NCBI GenBank assembly: GCA_964601325.1
Contig: CAZRNA010000019.1
Location: forward strand, 1 to 23,940
Source of the DNA: CAVPLU01 sp964601325
GTDB taxonomy: Archaea; Thermoproteota; Bathyarchaeia; 40CM-2-53-6
Reading direction: 5' to 3'
Length of the DNA: 23,940 bases
Positions 1-7,343 of the stretch are shown piece by piece. The position numbers and the translations under genes were made by a program. The notes under the pieces are model-generated. The model saw only the letters and a program-made list of their open reading frames with translations. It did no database searches and was not told the origin of the DNA. Within the stretch, counting starts at the first letter, position 1, and each line of letters starts with the position of its first letter.

Positions 1-815
1 GCTCCTGGTGCTAGCAAGTGAGAGTAAGGTTGGGAATTTGCCGCTCTCATCGCCTCGAAATAGTCGACTCGTGCCTCTTCACAAAAAAGCGCAAATTCGT
101 TTGAGAGCCCTATTGTTACATCTCTGTAGATGGTTTCAAAGAGTTTGGACGCCTCAGCTGTGGGCATGTCTCGAGTTCTGATGAGATTACCGTCAACGAT
201 GCAGGACAACACCGCGACCGCGACGTCAAGGCTCTTCTTGTCGATAGCTCCTACGGCTCGCGCATATTTGCGCAGGTCCGTTAGTCCGTGGCCTCCCATT
301 GCTCTGATCGGGCTGTAGGCCATTCCGAAGTCCTGTCCGGCCTTGAGTCCTGAATGTTTCTCGATCGTGGCTTTCACAACTCTATCCGTGACACCGGGAC
401 CACATGTGCTCTGGAAAAGCACGAGGGAGCCCGCACGAATTCCCTTGCCGATCTCCACACAAGCTTCCTCTACATGCTGATAGTAAGGTCTCTTGTGCCG
501 ATCTATCAGGGTTGGTACCATGATGGCGATCACGTCACTCTTCGAGGATGCGTCTGCAGTGTCCGTAGTCGCTGTGAACTTGCCGGAGGATACGACTTTT
601 CTCACAAGCTCGGGCAATCCCTCTTCGTTAATTGGTGACTTGCCAGCATTGATGGCTTTCACTATGGATGAATTCTGGTCCGCTCCGATAACGCGTGCTC
701 CGGCCTTGGCGAAAAGGCATGCTAAAGGCAAACCCATCCAGCCCAGTCCCACCATCTCGACCGTGAAGAGTCCCGCCTTCAATTTCGGTGGGATCTCGTC
801 GGGGGTCGTCGCCAT
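1..815 (-). CDS. UDP-N-acetyl-D-mannosamine-type nucleotide-sugar dehydrogenase, partial (C-terminus beyond left edge)
   Basis: I translated this frame by hand; it stays open to the left edge. It encodes the first ~270 residues of an NAD-dependent UDP-sugar 6-dehydrogenase (WecC/UDP-glucose dehydrogenase family), which oxidises the C6 hydroxyl of a UDP-hexose to a uronate. Seen: an N-terminal Rossmann strand with VGLGWMGLP (GxGxxG) followed by an acidic GAD; VPTLID; QSTCGPGVT, the family STxxPGT element; SPIRAMGG at the SPERxxPG position; and the helix AEASKLFETIYRDV with NEFALFCEE, typical of the dimerisation helix. The catalytic Cys lies further on and is not in the window. ATG at 815 is chosen; an in-frame ATG at 833 is also possible, and neither has a clear Shine-Dalgarno. 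The substrate (ManNAc, GlcNAc or glucose) cannot be fixed; ManNAc is favoured by resemblance and by the amino-sugar genes nearby. It is divergent from the DUF354 gene. Confidence 0.88.
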   Translation of the reverse strand, partial: MATTPDEIPPKLKAGLFTVEMVGLGWMGLPLACLFAKAGARVIGADQNSSIVKAINAGKSPINEEGLPELVRKVVSSGKFTATTDTADASSKSDVIAIMVPTLIDRHKRPYYQHVEEACVEIGKGIRAGSLVLFQSTCGPGVTDRVVKATIEKHSGLKAGQDFGMAYSPIRAMGGHGLTDLRKYARAVGAIDKKSLDVAVAVLSCIVDGNLIRTRDMPTAEASKLFETIYRDVTIGLSNEFALFCEEARVDYFEAMRAANSQPYSHLLAPG

Positions 816-985
816 AAGCTCTGAGGGGGCCATCCAGAAACACCGGAGCGTACCCTCGAATGAAACACGTATTTGGCTTAAATCTTCTGTTTCCGTCAGG
901 AAGTGTCGTGGGTTCGCATTTTGCCAAAGAGTCTTCTAATACTGAGGCGAAGGACATGCAGTACAAATCTCGCGGGTAGCCAACG

Positions 986-2038
986 ATGAGAATCTGGATC
1001 GACGTGTTGACCCCGAAACAGGCAAATCTATTCTCAGTCCTAGTCACCAGACTCGCAGCACGTGGACATGACGCTTTTGTGACCACTAGGCACTACAGGG
1101 AAGTCGAACAGCTTCTTCAGATACGCCACACAAGTGCAACGGTCATCGGAAGGCACGGCGGTGCGGATCTATCCACAAAACTTGCTGAGAGTTCGAAAAG
1201 GATTACTGAACTCGCGGAATTCGTGGGACGCAGGATTCCTGACATCGCGATCTCCTATTGTTCACCTGAAGCCGCAAGAGTCGCATATGGGCTTCGTATC
1301 CCCCACTACTCAATTTGCGACTCTCCACACGCCGAGGCAGTTTGCAGGCTCACACTTCCGTTGTCAAGGAAACTGTTTACTCCAAAAGCAATTCCCAAGA
1401 ACGCGTGGAAAGGCTACGGTTTGGGTTCACCCGACATAGTTCGATACAATGCCTTGGATCCTGCGGTGTGGATTCGAGAATATGTTCCAAGGTTGGATTT
1501 CACGGGCGTGTCACATCTCGATGGGGAGAAACCAATTGCCCTCATGCGACCTGAAGAAGAATACGCATCATATCTTCAAACCGCATCATTCAGGAAGAGC
1601 ATTATCACGCAACTGGCCCATTCGCTCAGCGAGCTAAGTATCCGGGTTATCGTGCTCCCTCGATACGAGCAGCAAGTCGAAATGCTAACAAGGGAATTGG
1701 CTGGCGTGGCATCCGTTCTGCCAAGAGTGGTTGATGCTATCGAACTACTAACGCGGTGTTCGGTCTTCATTGGTGCGGGAGGGACTATGAGTGCAGAAGC
1801 GGCACTAATGGGAGTTCCAACGATCAGCTGCTATCCTTCTGCGCCAACATATGTGGACAGGTTCCTGTTCAAGCTCAGACTCGCCGAGAGAGTCCTGTCC
1901 GTTGACAGGGCAGTCGCAAGGGTGCATAGGGTTCTGAACGACCCCAAATATGCGATTCGTCAGAGACGGAGGGCAGGTCATGTGTTGGCCAAGATGGAAG
2001 ATCCATTACGCGTCATTATGACTCATCTCGGCCTCTGA
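986..2038 (+). CDS. DUF354 family protein (GT-B fold, glycosyltransferase/epimerase-like)
   Basis: 350 residues. The start MRIWIDVLTPKQANLF and TTRHYREVEQLL match the DUF354 family, archaeal proteins related in fold to UDP-GlcNAc 2-epimerases and GT-B glycosyltransferases. A C-terminal GAGGTMSAEAALMGVPTIS (about residues 263-281) is the nucleotide-sugar-binding loop seen in GT-B enzymes. No signal peptide or TM segment is evident, so it is probably cytosolic or membrane-associated. No enzyme activity has been firmly assigned to the family to my knowledge. The setting between a UDP-sugar dehydrogenase and a GlcNAc lipid-carrier operon suggests a role in making or transferring an amino or uronic sugar for surface glycans (inference). 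ATG at 986 matches the family N-terminus. Its 3' end overlaps the convergent small membrane gene by 23 bases. Confidence 0.88.
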   Translation: MRIWIDVLTPKQANLFSVLVTRLAARGHDAFVTTRHYREVEQLLQIRHTSATVIGRHGGADLSTKLAESSKRITELAEFVGRRIPDIAISYCSPEAARVAYGLRIPHYSICDSPHAEAVCRLTLPLSRKLFTPKAIPKNAWKGYGLGSPDIVRYNALDPAVWIREYVPRLDFTGVSHLDGEKPIALMRPEEEYASYLQTASFRKSIITQLAHSLSELSIRVIVLPRYEQQVEMLTRELAGVASVLPRVVDAIELLTRCSVFIGAGGTMSAEAALMGVPTISCYPSAPTYVDRFLFKLRLAERVLSVDRAVARVHRVLNDPKYAIRQRRRAGHVLAKMEDPLRVIMTHLGL

Positions 2039-2264
2039 AGCTCACGGATCGCCAGAAGTACCAGTCAGCAAGTGCCTTCCCGACACGAAGCCAAGAATAA
2101 GCTAGTGCCAGAGCAAGAAGCACTCTCAGGACTTCTACGACCATTCGGAATTCTGTCATGGAATACGGTAGCATGAAAATCGTCGCTCTCACGATCAAGG
2201 AGACTCCAAAGATCACAGAGAGAGAGACGAAAATCGCGAGCGCAGAGAGAGCAACAATCCTCAT
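2016..2264 (-). CDS. small integral membrane protein, unknown function
   Basis: About 82 residues from ATG at 2264, which lies 4 bases after the stop of the upstream GlcNAc-1-P transferase and has GAGG about 9 bases upstream; a TTG at 2282 would give 88 residues overlapping that gene. Two hydrophobic segments are visible: IVALSALAIFVSLSVIFGVS and, about 25 residues on, VVEVLRVLLALALAYSWL. The tail WRSVSFRGRDES is polar and charged. I do not recognise a family. Being the last gene of the amino-sugar operon with close coupling suggests it is co-translated with the transferase and may be a subunit or helper at the membrane (inference). It is convergent with, and slightly overlaps, the DUF354 gene. 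Confidence 0.7.
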   Translation of the reverse strand: MRIVALSALAIFVSLSVIFGVSLIVRATIFMLPYSMTEFRMVVEVLRVLLALALAYSWLRVGKALADWYFWRSVSFRGRDES

Positions 2265-2268
2265 GCTA

Positions 2269-3264
2269 TCACGCCTCGACAAGGAAAAACGCGAAAATGG
2301 CGAGGGCGCATGACAAGGCAGTCAGCACCTGCATGAGGCTGACGATCCGCCGCTCAGACATGGGGCCTTCAGCAAGGATAAGTCTCGTGAGAGTCACAGG
2401 GGCGCCTCTCTCTGCGGTCGCTTCTAGCAACCCGTCATTTCTCAATTTGACAGGACGAGGTTTGATCTCCCGTCTTTCATACAACCTGCCGACGGATGCA
2501 AGACCATAGAATGCGTTCATTATGTACGGCACGAGCGCGACAACTGTAACCAACTCGACTCGTCCGATTATGGCAACCGCGCCGACCGCAGCCCCGCAAG
2601 CTAGGCTTCCCGCATCCCCTCCGAAGACGCGTGCCGGGTATCGGTTGAACAGGTAGAACGCAAACAGAGAACCAGACAATGCTAAGGCCAAGCCCATAGC
2701 TGTCGCCTTGCCAGCAAAAGCAAGAACTCCGGCAAGCGTGAGCGAGACTATCATGAGAGTCCCGCTCATAGAACCATTGAAGACATCGAGCATGTTTACT
2801 GCGTTAGCCGTCACCGGAATCGCGACCAAGATGAGCATCGGGTACAAGATTGTCAACCTGAAGGCACCGATGAGCGGAAAGATGGGGTGAGGGTCGTACG
2901 TGCCCAGAAGAAGAATCGGAACTGCTGCAAGCATTGTCAAGGCGGGTTTTAGTTTTGAGCTCAATGGTCGAACGTCGTCGACAACACCAATTATGCCGGC
3001 GATCACCACAGTTCCCAGAAAGGCAACGATATCTGGCGAATGTCCAGCGACTAGCTCCAACGAAAATAGACCTGCCGCAAGACCAGCTATGACTGAGAGC
3101 CCGCACATCTGAGGGATCTTTGGTCCATCAAGCTTGTGAACGTCGATCCCTACTATGCCTCGATGCTTGAGCCAGGATGCAAGGGGGGGGATCGTCAAGT
3201 ACGTAACTGCAAAGGCGACCACGGAGACCGTCAGAGCCGTGCCGACTGTGAAGACGTCAAGCAT
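2269..3264 (-). CDS. UDP-GlcNAc:polyprenyl/dolichyl-phosphate GlcNAc-1-phosphotransferase (GT4 family)
   Basis: A polytopic enzyme of the ALG7/MraY/WecA family. It moves GlcNAc-1-P (or a related sugar phosphate) from a UDP-sugar to a membrane polyprenyl phosphate, the first step of glycan assembly on lipid. Seen: many hydrophobic segments (about 10), DVHKLDGPKIPQMCGL in the first cytoplasmic region, the catalytic GVVDDVRPL, NAVNMLDVFNGSMSG, and FGGDAGSLACGA near residue 215, all family hallmarks. The ALG7-like DVHK and NMLDxFNG forms point to the archaeal/eukaryotic dolichol branch. ATG at 3264 overlaps the GlmM stop by 8 bases (ATGCTTGA) and is preferred; a TTG at 3294 would add ten residues with no family match. 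It sits third in the NDP-sugar synthase, mutase, transferase operon, which supports a GlcNAc substrate. Confidence 0.9.
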   Translation of the reverse strand: MLDVFTVGTALTVSVVAFAVTYLTIPPLASWLKHRGIVGIDVHKLDGPKIPQMCGLSVIAGLAAGLFSLELVAGHSPDIVAFLGTVVIAGIIGVVDDVRPLSSKLKPALTMLAAVPILLLGTYDPHPIFPLIGAFRLTILYPMLILVAIPVTANAVNMLDVFNGSMSGTLMIVSLTLAGVLAFAGKATAMGLALALSGSLFAFYLFNRYPARVFGGDAGSLACGAAVGAVAIIGRVELVTVVALVPYIMNAFYGLASVGRLYERREIKPRPVKLRNDGLLEATAERGAPVTLTRLILAEGPMSERRIVSLMQVLTALSCALAIFAFFLVEA

Positions 3265-4651
3265 CACGATTCTTCTCTTTGATAATGTCCGCAATCATGG
3301 TCTTGTATTGATCAGCCAAGTTTCTCGCGGCCTCCACGGTTTTTCCTTCGGCCATGACTCTGAAGATTGGTTCTGTCCCACTTGGCCGCAGCAGGACGGA
3401 GGTGCCGTCCTCGAACATAACCTTCACGCCGTCGATAGTCTCGGGATTGTGCTTGCTTGTGCGCTCACGCAAGCTGGCAAGAACCAGTTTCTTCAGGTGA
3501 CTCGGGCAGGGTACCCTCTCCTTGGAGAGCTGATATGTGGGCAGAACCGATAGGAGTTCCGAGAGGGGTTTTCCAGCTTTCGCGACTATGTCCGCTATGA
3601 GTGCTGCAGCCATGGATCCGTCTCGAACTGGGATGTGTGGCGCGTAGAATATGCCGCCGTTTTCTTCTCCGCCGAGATCGGCGCCTAGCTCTATCATCTT
3701 ATGGGAGACGTCGACGCTTCCTACCTTCGTCCAGACGATATTTCCGTGACGTGAATCTGCGATCTCCTTTATTGCCCTTGAGGAGCTGACCGGTGTCACT
3801 ATTGTGTGGCCGGGGTTGACCGAGAAGTAATTGTCGGCGATTAATGCGAAGCTCCTGTCGCCCCAATGTGCCTCACCTGTCTCATCCACGAATATTGCCC
3901 GGTCTCCGTCACCATCGAGTGCTACACCAAAATCAGCGCCCGACGATTTCACCAGACTCATGAGCGAGCCGATCGTGTCTGGTCTAGGCTCAGAAAGCCT
4001 TCCAGGGAACCTTCCATCTACATTTGCGTTGATCGTGAGGACCTTGCAACCGAGTTCCGACATGAGCGTTGGCGCCGTAAGTGCTGAAACACCGTTTCCC
4101 GGGTCAATGGCCACCGTCAAATTCCTCGCCCGTATCTTCTCGAGATCGACCTGTTTCTTGATCGAATCGAGATACTCGCGAAGTCCCGCCCCCGTTTCTT
4201 CTAGTACGTCGCCTACGTGGTTCCAATCGGGCCTTTTCCAAGATCGGGCGAAGTATATCTTCTCGATCTCAAGCTCTTCATCCCGATCTGTCTCCACGCC
4301 ATCCGACTTGATTGTCTTGATTCCATTGTACTCAGGCGGGTTGTGACTTGCAGTGACCGCGATCCCCCCATCAGCCTTCCAAGCCCGTGTTAAGAAATCG
4401 ATCATCGGGGTCGGAGCCTGACCGACATCGTACACCTTGCATCCAACCGAAGCAAGTCCGCCCATGACCAAGTTACGGAAGGCTGGGCTGCTCGTGCGAC
4501 CGTCAGAGCCCACAACCATTCTGCCTCCTTTGAAGAAGGTCCCGATGGCTTGGGATAGCTCTGTGACCAGCTCAAGCGTCAGCTCCTTGTTGACAACGCC
4601 TCTGACGCCGTTGGTGCCGAAGAGACGCCGTTCATCCAATACTTCTGTCAT
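3257..4651 (-). CDS. glmM: phosphoglucosamine mutase / phosphohexomutase
   Basis: An alpha-D-phosphohexomutase of the archaeal GlmM/ManB group, expected to convert glucosamine-6-P to glucosamine-1-P in the cytosol. Four domain signatures are present in order: N-terminal LFGTNGVRG (substrate phosphate loop); catalytic TASHNPPEYNG, whose Ser is phosphorylated; the metal loop DGDGDRAIF; the sugar-specificity loop GGEENGG, the GlmM/PMM type; and C-terminal RPSGTEP, which binds the phosphate. Length (about 464 residues) is normal for the family. ATG at 4651 follows the upstream stop directly; ATG at 4663 would overlap the upstream gene by 11 bases and add MLCR. Glucosamine specificity is inferred from the FGTNGVRG motif and the GlcNAc-transferase neighbour; mannose- or glucose-phosphate activity cannot be excluded. 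Confidence 0.92.
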   Translation of the reverse strand: MTEVLDERRLFGTNGVRGVVNKELTLELVTELSQAIGTFFKGGRMVVGSDGRTSSPAFRNLVMGGLASVGCKVYDVGQAPTPMIDFLTRAWKADGGIAVTASHNPPEYNGIKTIKSDGVETDRDEELEIEKIYFARSWKRPDWNHVGDVLEETGAGLREYLDSIKKQVDLEKIRARNLTVAIDPGNGVSALTAPTLMSELGCKVLTINANVDGRFPGRLSEPRPDTIGSLMSLVKSSGADFGVALDGDGDRAIFVDETGEAHWGDRSFALIADNYFSVNPGHTIVTPVSSSRAIKEIADSRHGNIVWTKVGSVDVSHKMIELGADLGGEENGGIFYAPHIPVRDGSMAAALIADIVAKAGKPLSELLSVLPTYQLSKERVPCPSHLKKLVLASLRERTSKHNPETIDGVKVMFEDGTSVLLRPSGTEPIFRVMAEGKTVEAARNLADQYKTMIADIIKEKNRDA

Positions 4652-4652
4652 C

Positions 4653-5765
4653 CTACACAACATGCCCCGAATTCAAGATGTCCTCATTGATCTCCCTGTG
4701 AGGATGGATATACACATCGCGCGTCACACGGACATTGTCATGAATCGTTACGTGGCTCGAAATCACCGATCCCTTCTGTATCACAACTTCCCTCCCTATT
4801 CTAACCGAGTCGCCTACTACAGCTCCCTCAATCGAGGAGTTGCTGCCTACCTCAGCGTTGTCGAACACTATGGATTCTACGACATTCGCCTTTTCCCCGA
4901 TTCGCACATGGCGACCAATAATCGCGCGGGGGCCCACGTTCGCTCCGTCTCCCACAGTTGTGTGATCGCCTATGAGCCCCGGGTAGGTCAGCTTTGCTGA
5001 CTTGGAGACTCTAGCATCCTCTCCAACGATCACGCTGCTGGGTGCTCTGTTTTCAAGTACCATGAAGTTGGCTTTCCGGAAGTCGTCGATATTTCCGATA
5101 TCGAACCAGGTTCCCGAGTGTACATATCCGAATAGTCTTCCCTCGTTCGCAAGGGCAGGAAAGACTTCGCGCTCAATTATGACCTTTCGCCCTAAGGGAA
5201 TACGTTGAACTGCCGCTGGTTCCAACAGATAAGTGCCAGCGTTGATTAGCTTGCTCGGGGCGTCGGCCAGTTTTGGCTTCTCCACGAACTCCCCTATCCT
5301 TGAATATTCGTCCAGTCTCGCAACCCCGAAACGTGTCGGATCATCTACCTCGTGCAATGCGATAGTTGCGAGGGCGCCACTGGATTCATGCACTTTCCTC
5401 ATGGCGTCTATATTGATCTCCGCAAAGATGTCGCCGTTCATCGCCAGCAGCGTCTCCTTGCTTCCATAGTATTTGCGTGCGAACGCGATCGGCCCTCCGG
5501 TGCCAAGAGGTTTTGGCTCAAGAGAGTACTTGATCTTCACCCCGTGATACTCTTCCCCGAAGTGCTCTTTCAGTTCATCAGCGAGATACTTCACTGCTAG
5601 AATGACTTCGTCTACACCAAAGGATGACAAATGATCGATCGTCTGCTCGAGGACGGGCCTGCCACCAACGGGGAAGAGGAGCTTTGGAAGTGCATAGCTT
5701 AGGGGTCGGAGCCTAGTAGCATATCCCCCAGCCAAGATCAATGCTTTCAGTTCGCAGCACCACAA
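4653..5765 (-). CDS. NDP-sugar synthase: nucleotidyltransferase with left-handed beta-helix C-terminus (GlmU/mannose-1-P guanylyltransferase-like)
   Basis: A two-domain protein of about 365-370 residues. The N-terminal nucleotidyltransferase shows LILAGGYATRLRPLSYALPK (metal and NTP-binding signature, PK lysine), LGTGGPIAFA, NGDIF (catalytic Asp), VEKP and WFDIGN. The C-terminal third is a hexapeptide-repeat left-handed beta-helix (repeated [IV]Gx... units from about residue 245). It joins a sugar-1-phosphate to an NTP; as first gene ahead of glmM it would complete UDP-GlcNAc synthesis if the helix domain also acetylates, as in archaeal bifunctional GlmU-like enzymes. Acetyltransferase residues cannot be confirmed, and GDP-mannose synthesis is an alternative. 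The longest start is TTG at 5765; CTG at 5750 would give the more usual MKALILAGG start. First gene of a four-gene overlapping operon. Confidence 0.88.
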   Translation of the reverse strand: MWCCELKALILAGGYATRLRPLSYALPKLLFPVGGRPVLEQTIDHLSSFGVDEVILAVKYLADELKEHFGEEYHGVKIKYSLEPKPLGTGGPIAFARKYYGSKETLLAMNGDIFAEINIDAMRKVHESSGALATIALHEVDDPTRFGVARLDEYSRIGEFVEKPKLADAPSKLINAGTYLLEPAAVQRIPLGRKVIIEREVFPALANEGRLFGYVHSGTWFDIGNIDDFRKANFMVLENRAPSSVIVGEDARVSKSAKLTYPGLIGDHTTVGDGANVGPRAIIGRHVRIGEKANVVESIVFDNAEVGSNSSIEGAVVGDSVRIGREVVIQKGSVISSHVTIHDNVRVTRDVYIHPHREINEDILNSGHVV

Positions 5766-5835
5766 TCAAGTCATCGTGACTCGTGTTCGCCGAGCATACA
5801 CGCTGGGACGAAATAGGGTTTGAGGAGAATCTGCA

Positions 5836-5843
5836 CTTTAAAG
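5836..5843 (+). promoter_or_regulatory. possible archaeal TATA box (CTTTAAAG)
   Basis: CTTTAAAG lies about 25 bases upstream of position ~5865 and 37 bases before the ATG at 5880. It could start a transcript covering the Cys-rich micro-ORF and the hairpin-rich stretch. The motif is palindromic and short, so this is weak evidence on its own. Confidence 0.3.
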
Positions 5844-5879
5844 CTACGTTTCGTTGTCAACTGCAATCTCTCGGGCAGA

Positions 5880-6044
5880 ATGAACATCGTCCCCTTTCCG
5901 TCAGGTTCCAGATGCCCAGTGTGTTGCTACACCTGCTGCGAGGAACGCAGAAGACAAGAGCCGTGTCCAAACGCTCGACCCCCCCTGGAGGGGCGCTTGA
6001 TGCCCTGCGATGACTCAGATGCGTGTTCAGGAGCATACAACTGA
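5880..6044 (+). CDS. possible Cys-rich micro-protein, 54 residues
   Basis: ATG at 5880 opens a frame with eight cysteines in 54 residues, including CPVCCYTCC (C12, C15, C16, C19, C20), C29, C43 and C49. This pattern could bind metal or form disulfides. No Shine-Dalgarno is obvious, but a TATA-like CTTTAAAG sits 37 bases upstream, which would give a short leader. The ORF overlaps two of the hairpins in this stretch, so an RNA role is an equal alternative. I do not recognise a family; it may be a chance ORF. Confidence 0.25.
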   Translation: MNIVPFPSGSRCPVCCYTCCEERRRQEPCPNARPPLEGRLMPCDDSDACSGAYN

Positions 6045-6297
6045 TGTCTCCAAGGTCCAGCTGGCGTGAGTCCATTCGCTTCTTCAGGCTTACTCTTGAG
6101 CGCCGGGGGAAACGTCGCGTTCCCGACTGGTTTGTCTAAGGCGGTTTGCGGTGTCCCGCGGAACGTAGGCTCAGGCCAATACATCCTGAAAGTGTGTCCG
6201 AAGAGGATCTGGCGACACTTTGAAGGACGCTTGAGGAATGGAAGCACCGGGCGTAATAGATAGTCATAATAGCGGAGTTCTCATGAGGGCATGATGA

Positions 6298-6540
6298 GTG
6301 GCGAATCCGATGAGTAGCAAACCTCGAACTGTCCCTCTTGCTTCAAGACTGGCGGCAACGATCTTGGCTGCTGCAATATGGTTCGCGTTTGTCGTGCTGT
6401 ATCTTGCTTTCTATGCAGGGAACTTGGACTTGTGGCAGAGGACAGCGGTATTCCTCGCCTCTGGCGTCCTAGTCGGAGCGGTGATTGCTGTCTTCTGGGT
6501 GACGTACGGGTTCAAGGCCTTGGAATCATCAGAAGACTGA
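6298..6540 (+). CDS. small two-TM membrane protein, unknown function
   Basis: 80 residues from GTG at 6298, or 76 from ATG at 6310 (MSSKPRTVPLASRL). Two clear hydrophobic helices: about residues 18-40 (LAATILAAAIWFAFVVLYLA) and about 48-69 (TAVFLASGVLVGAVIAVFWV), separated by a short AGNLDLWQR loop; the C-terminus ends in ESSED. The basic N-terminus and acidic end suggest both ends are cytoplasmic. Compact two-helix proteins like this are frequent in archaeal genomes, usually without a known role. It stands alone between two longer non-coding stretches, so context gives no function. Confidence 0.6.
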   Translation: MANPMSSKPRTVPLASRLAATILAAAIWFAFVVLYLAFYAGNLDLWQRTAVFLASGVLVGAVIAVFWVTYGFKALESSED

Positions 6541-6791
6541 ACCCCTTTCACCGAGCGCTGACCGAGACCGTGCAGGTCCTCCCTTATCATAGCACTTTGC
6601 GGCAGGAGTATGAGTGGCCGAGGTCGGCGAAGAACAAGTGCTGATGTCACCCTCGCCGGAACGAGAAGCACAGGGATGAATAATCTGGCGAGTTGAGGGG
6701 ACTGCGAGTTGGCAGCGTGAAAACTCATTTGCATCGAATGCAAGTGGAATCTTGACCTACCGATCAGACTCCCAGTGTCATTAGGTGGTAG
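6541..6791. other. 251-base intergenic stretch
   Basis: No coding frame here is convincing; the long minus-strand frame across it antisenses the neighbouring genes. The only structure I see is the inverted repeat at 6726-6746, upstream of the DUF123 gene. Confidence 0.4.
6726..6746. repeat. inverted repeat (possible operator or hairpin) upstream of DUF123 gene
   Basis: TTGCAT-CGA-ATGCAA with further pairing CA/TG outside one mismatch gives an almost perfect 21-base dyad. It lies 46 bases before the DUF123 start. It could be a dimeric regulator site or an RNA hairpin; there is no T-tract after it that would favour a terminator. Confidence 0.35.
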
Positions 6792-7334
6792 TTGGGGTTG
6801 AAGAACAACGCATCTCATGGCCCCTCCACTGAGAGAAACCACCAAGGGGCTTACACATTGATCATTCGCTCGGGCCAACCATGCAGGATCGCAGTCGGCA
6901 GACATCTGTCCATCGTACTCGAACGAGGCCTGTACCTCTACACTGGTTCTGCCTTGGGCCGGGGCTCAACCTCCCTAGAATGGAGGCTCAGCCGCCATCT
7001 GAGTCGAGAAAAGAAGCATTTCTGGCATATAGATTGGATCCTTTCATCCGATTCGACGTGCTTGGTCTCAGCAATTGTCGCGAGAACCAAGAGCAGAGTA
7101 GAATGCAAGGTAAACACTGCGCTTCTCAGGGATTCTAGTATCAGAGTATTGGTCAAAGGAATAGGCTCCTCAGACTGCAAGTGCGAGTCCCATTTTCTCA
7201 TGGCAAGGTGCGGACTGGATTCTCTGCAGCGGAAGGTCAGATCTTGCTACAGAAGTCTAGGCTTTCGCCCATATGTGTTGACGGATCTTGGAACCCAGGG
7301 GCTACGTGGGTTTGCAGCACAACCAGAGAGCTGA
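6792..7334 (+). CDS. DUF123 (GIY-YIG-related) family protein
   Basis: About 180 residues. Seen: GAYTLIIRSG at the N-terminal strand, GLYLYTGSALG, RLSRHLSREKKHFWHIDWIL and GSSDCKCESHF, which are the signature blocks of DUF123, found alone in archaea or fused to endonuclease III (Nth) in others. The family is usually placed with GIY-YIG-type nucleases, and a nucleic-acid role is assumed but not proven to my knowledge. The blocks span residues ~20-140; the last ~45 residues (RKVRSCYRSLGFR onward) go beyond the usual domain. The start is uncertain: TTG at 6792 or TTG at 6798, neither with a strong Shine-Dalgarno. A dyad lies just upstream. No Nth gene is adjacent. Confidence 0.82.
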   Translation: MGLKNNASHGPSTERNHQGAYTLIIRSGQPCRIAVGRHLSIVLERGLYLYTGSALGRGSTSLEWRLSRHLSREKKHFWHIDWILSSDSTCLVSAIVARTKSRVECKVNTALLRDSSIRVLVKGIGSSDCKCESHFLMARCGLDSLQRKVRSCYRSLGFRPYVLTDLGTQGLRGFAAQPES

Positions 7335-7343
7335 AGTCGAGAT

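Larger units (their letters stand above)
5766..6297. other. 532-base intergenic region with several strong hairpins; no confident gene
   Basis: No reading frame on either strand looks like a convincing conserved protein. On the + strand I see several hairpins: 5936-5950 (CTGCG/CGCAG); 5982-5993 (CCCC/GGGG closed by TGGA); 6107-6124 (GGGAA-CG/CG-TTCCC); and a long one at 6184-6227 pairing TCCT and AAAGTGT with ACACTTT and AGGA, plus an inner GTCC/GGAT helix. Such density suggests a structured RNA or long leader. It lacks the GGAAAGTCC and GGCTTA motifs I would expect of RNase P RNA and a clear SRP helix-8 motif. The region also carries the upstream sequences of the minus-strand sugar operon and of the + strand small membrane gene. 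Confidence 0.4.

Noticed and set aside
628..1086. 152-residue minus-strand ORF across the dehydrogenase start and the DUF354 start
   Set aside because: It is a frame-shifted shadow: the dehydrogenase (GLGWMG, STCGPG) and DUF354 motifs are in other frames.
5927..6247. 106-residue minus-strand ORF in the intergenic gap
   Set aside because: Composition is Pro/Arg-rich with no motif, and it lies over the hairpins; it looks non-coding.
5766..6297. RNase P RNA or SRP RNA in the hairpin-rich gap
   Set aside because: I searched by eye for GGAAAGTCC, ACAGAA...GGCTTA and the SRP GGAA/AGCA helix-8 motif on both strands and found no convincing match.
6411..6905. 164-residue minus-strand ORF
   Set aside because: Antisense to the small two-TM gene and the DUF123 start; no motif.
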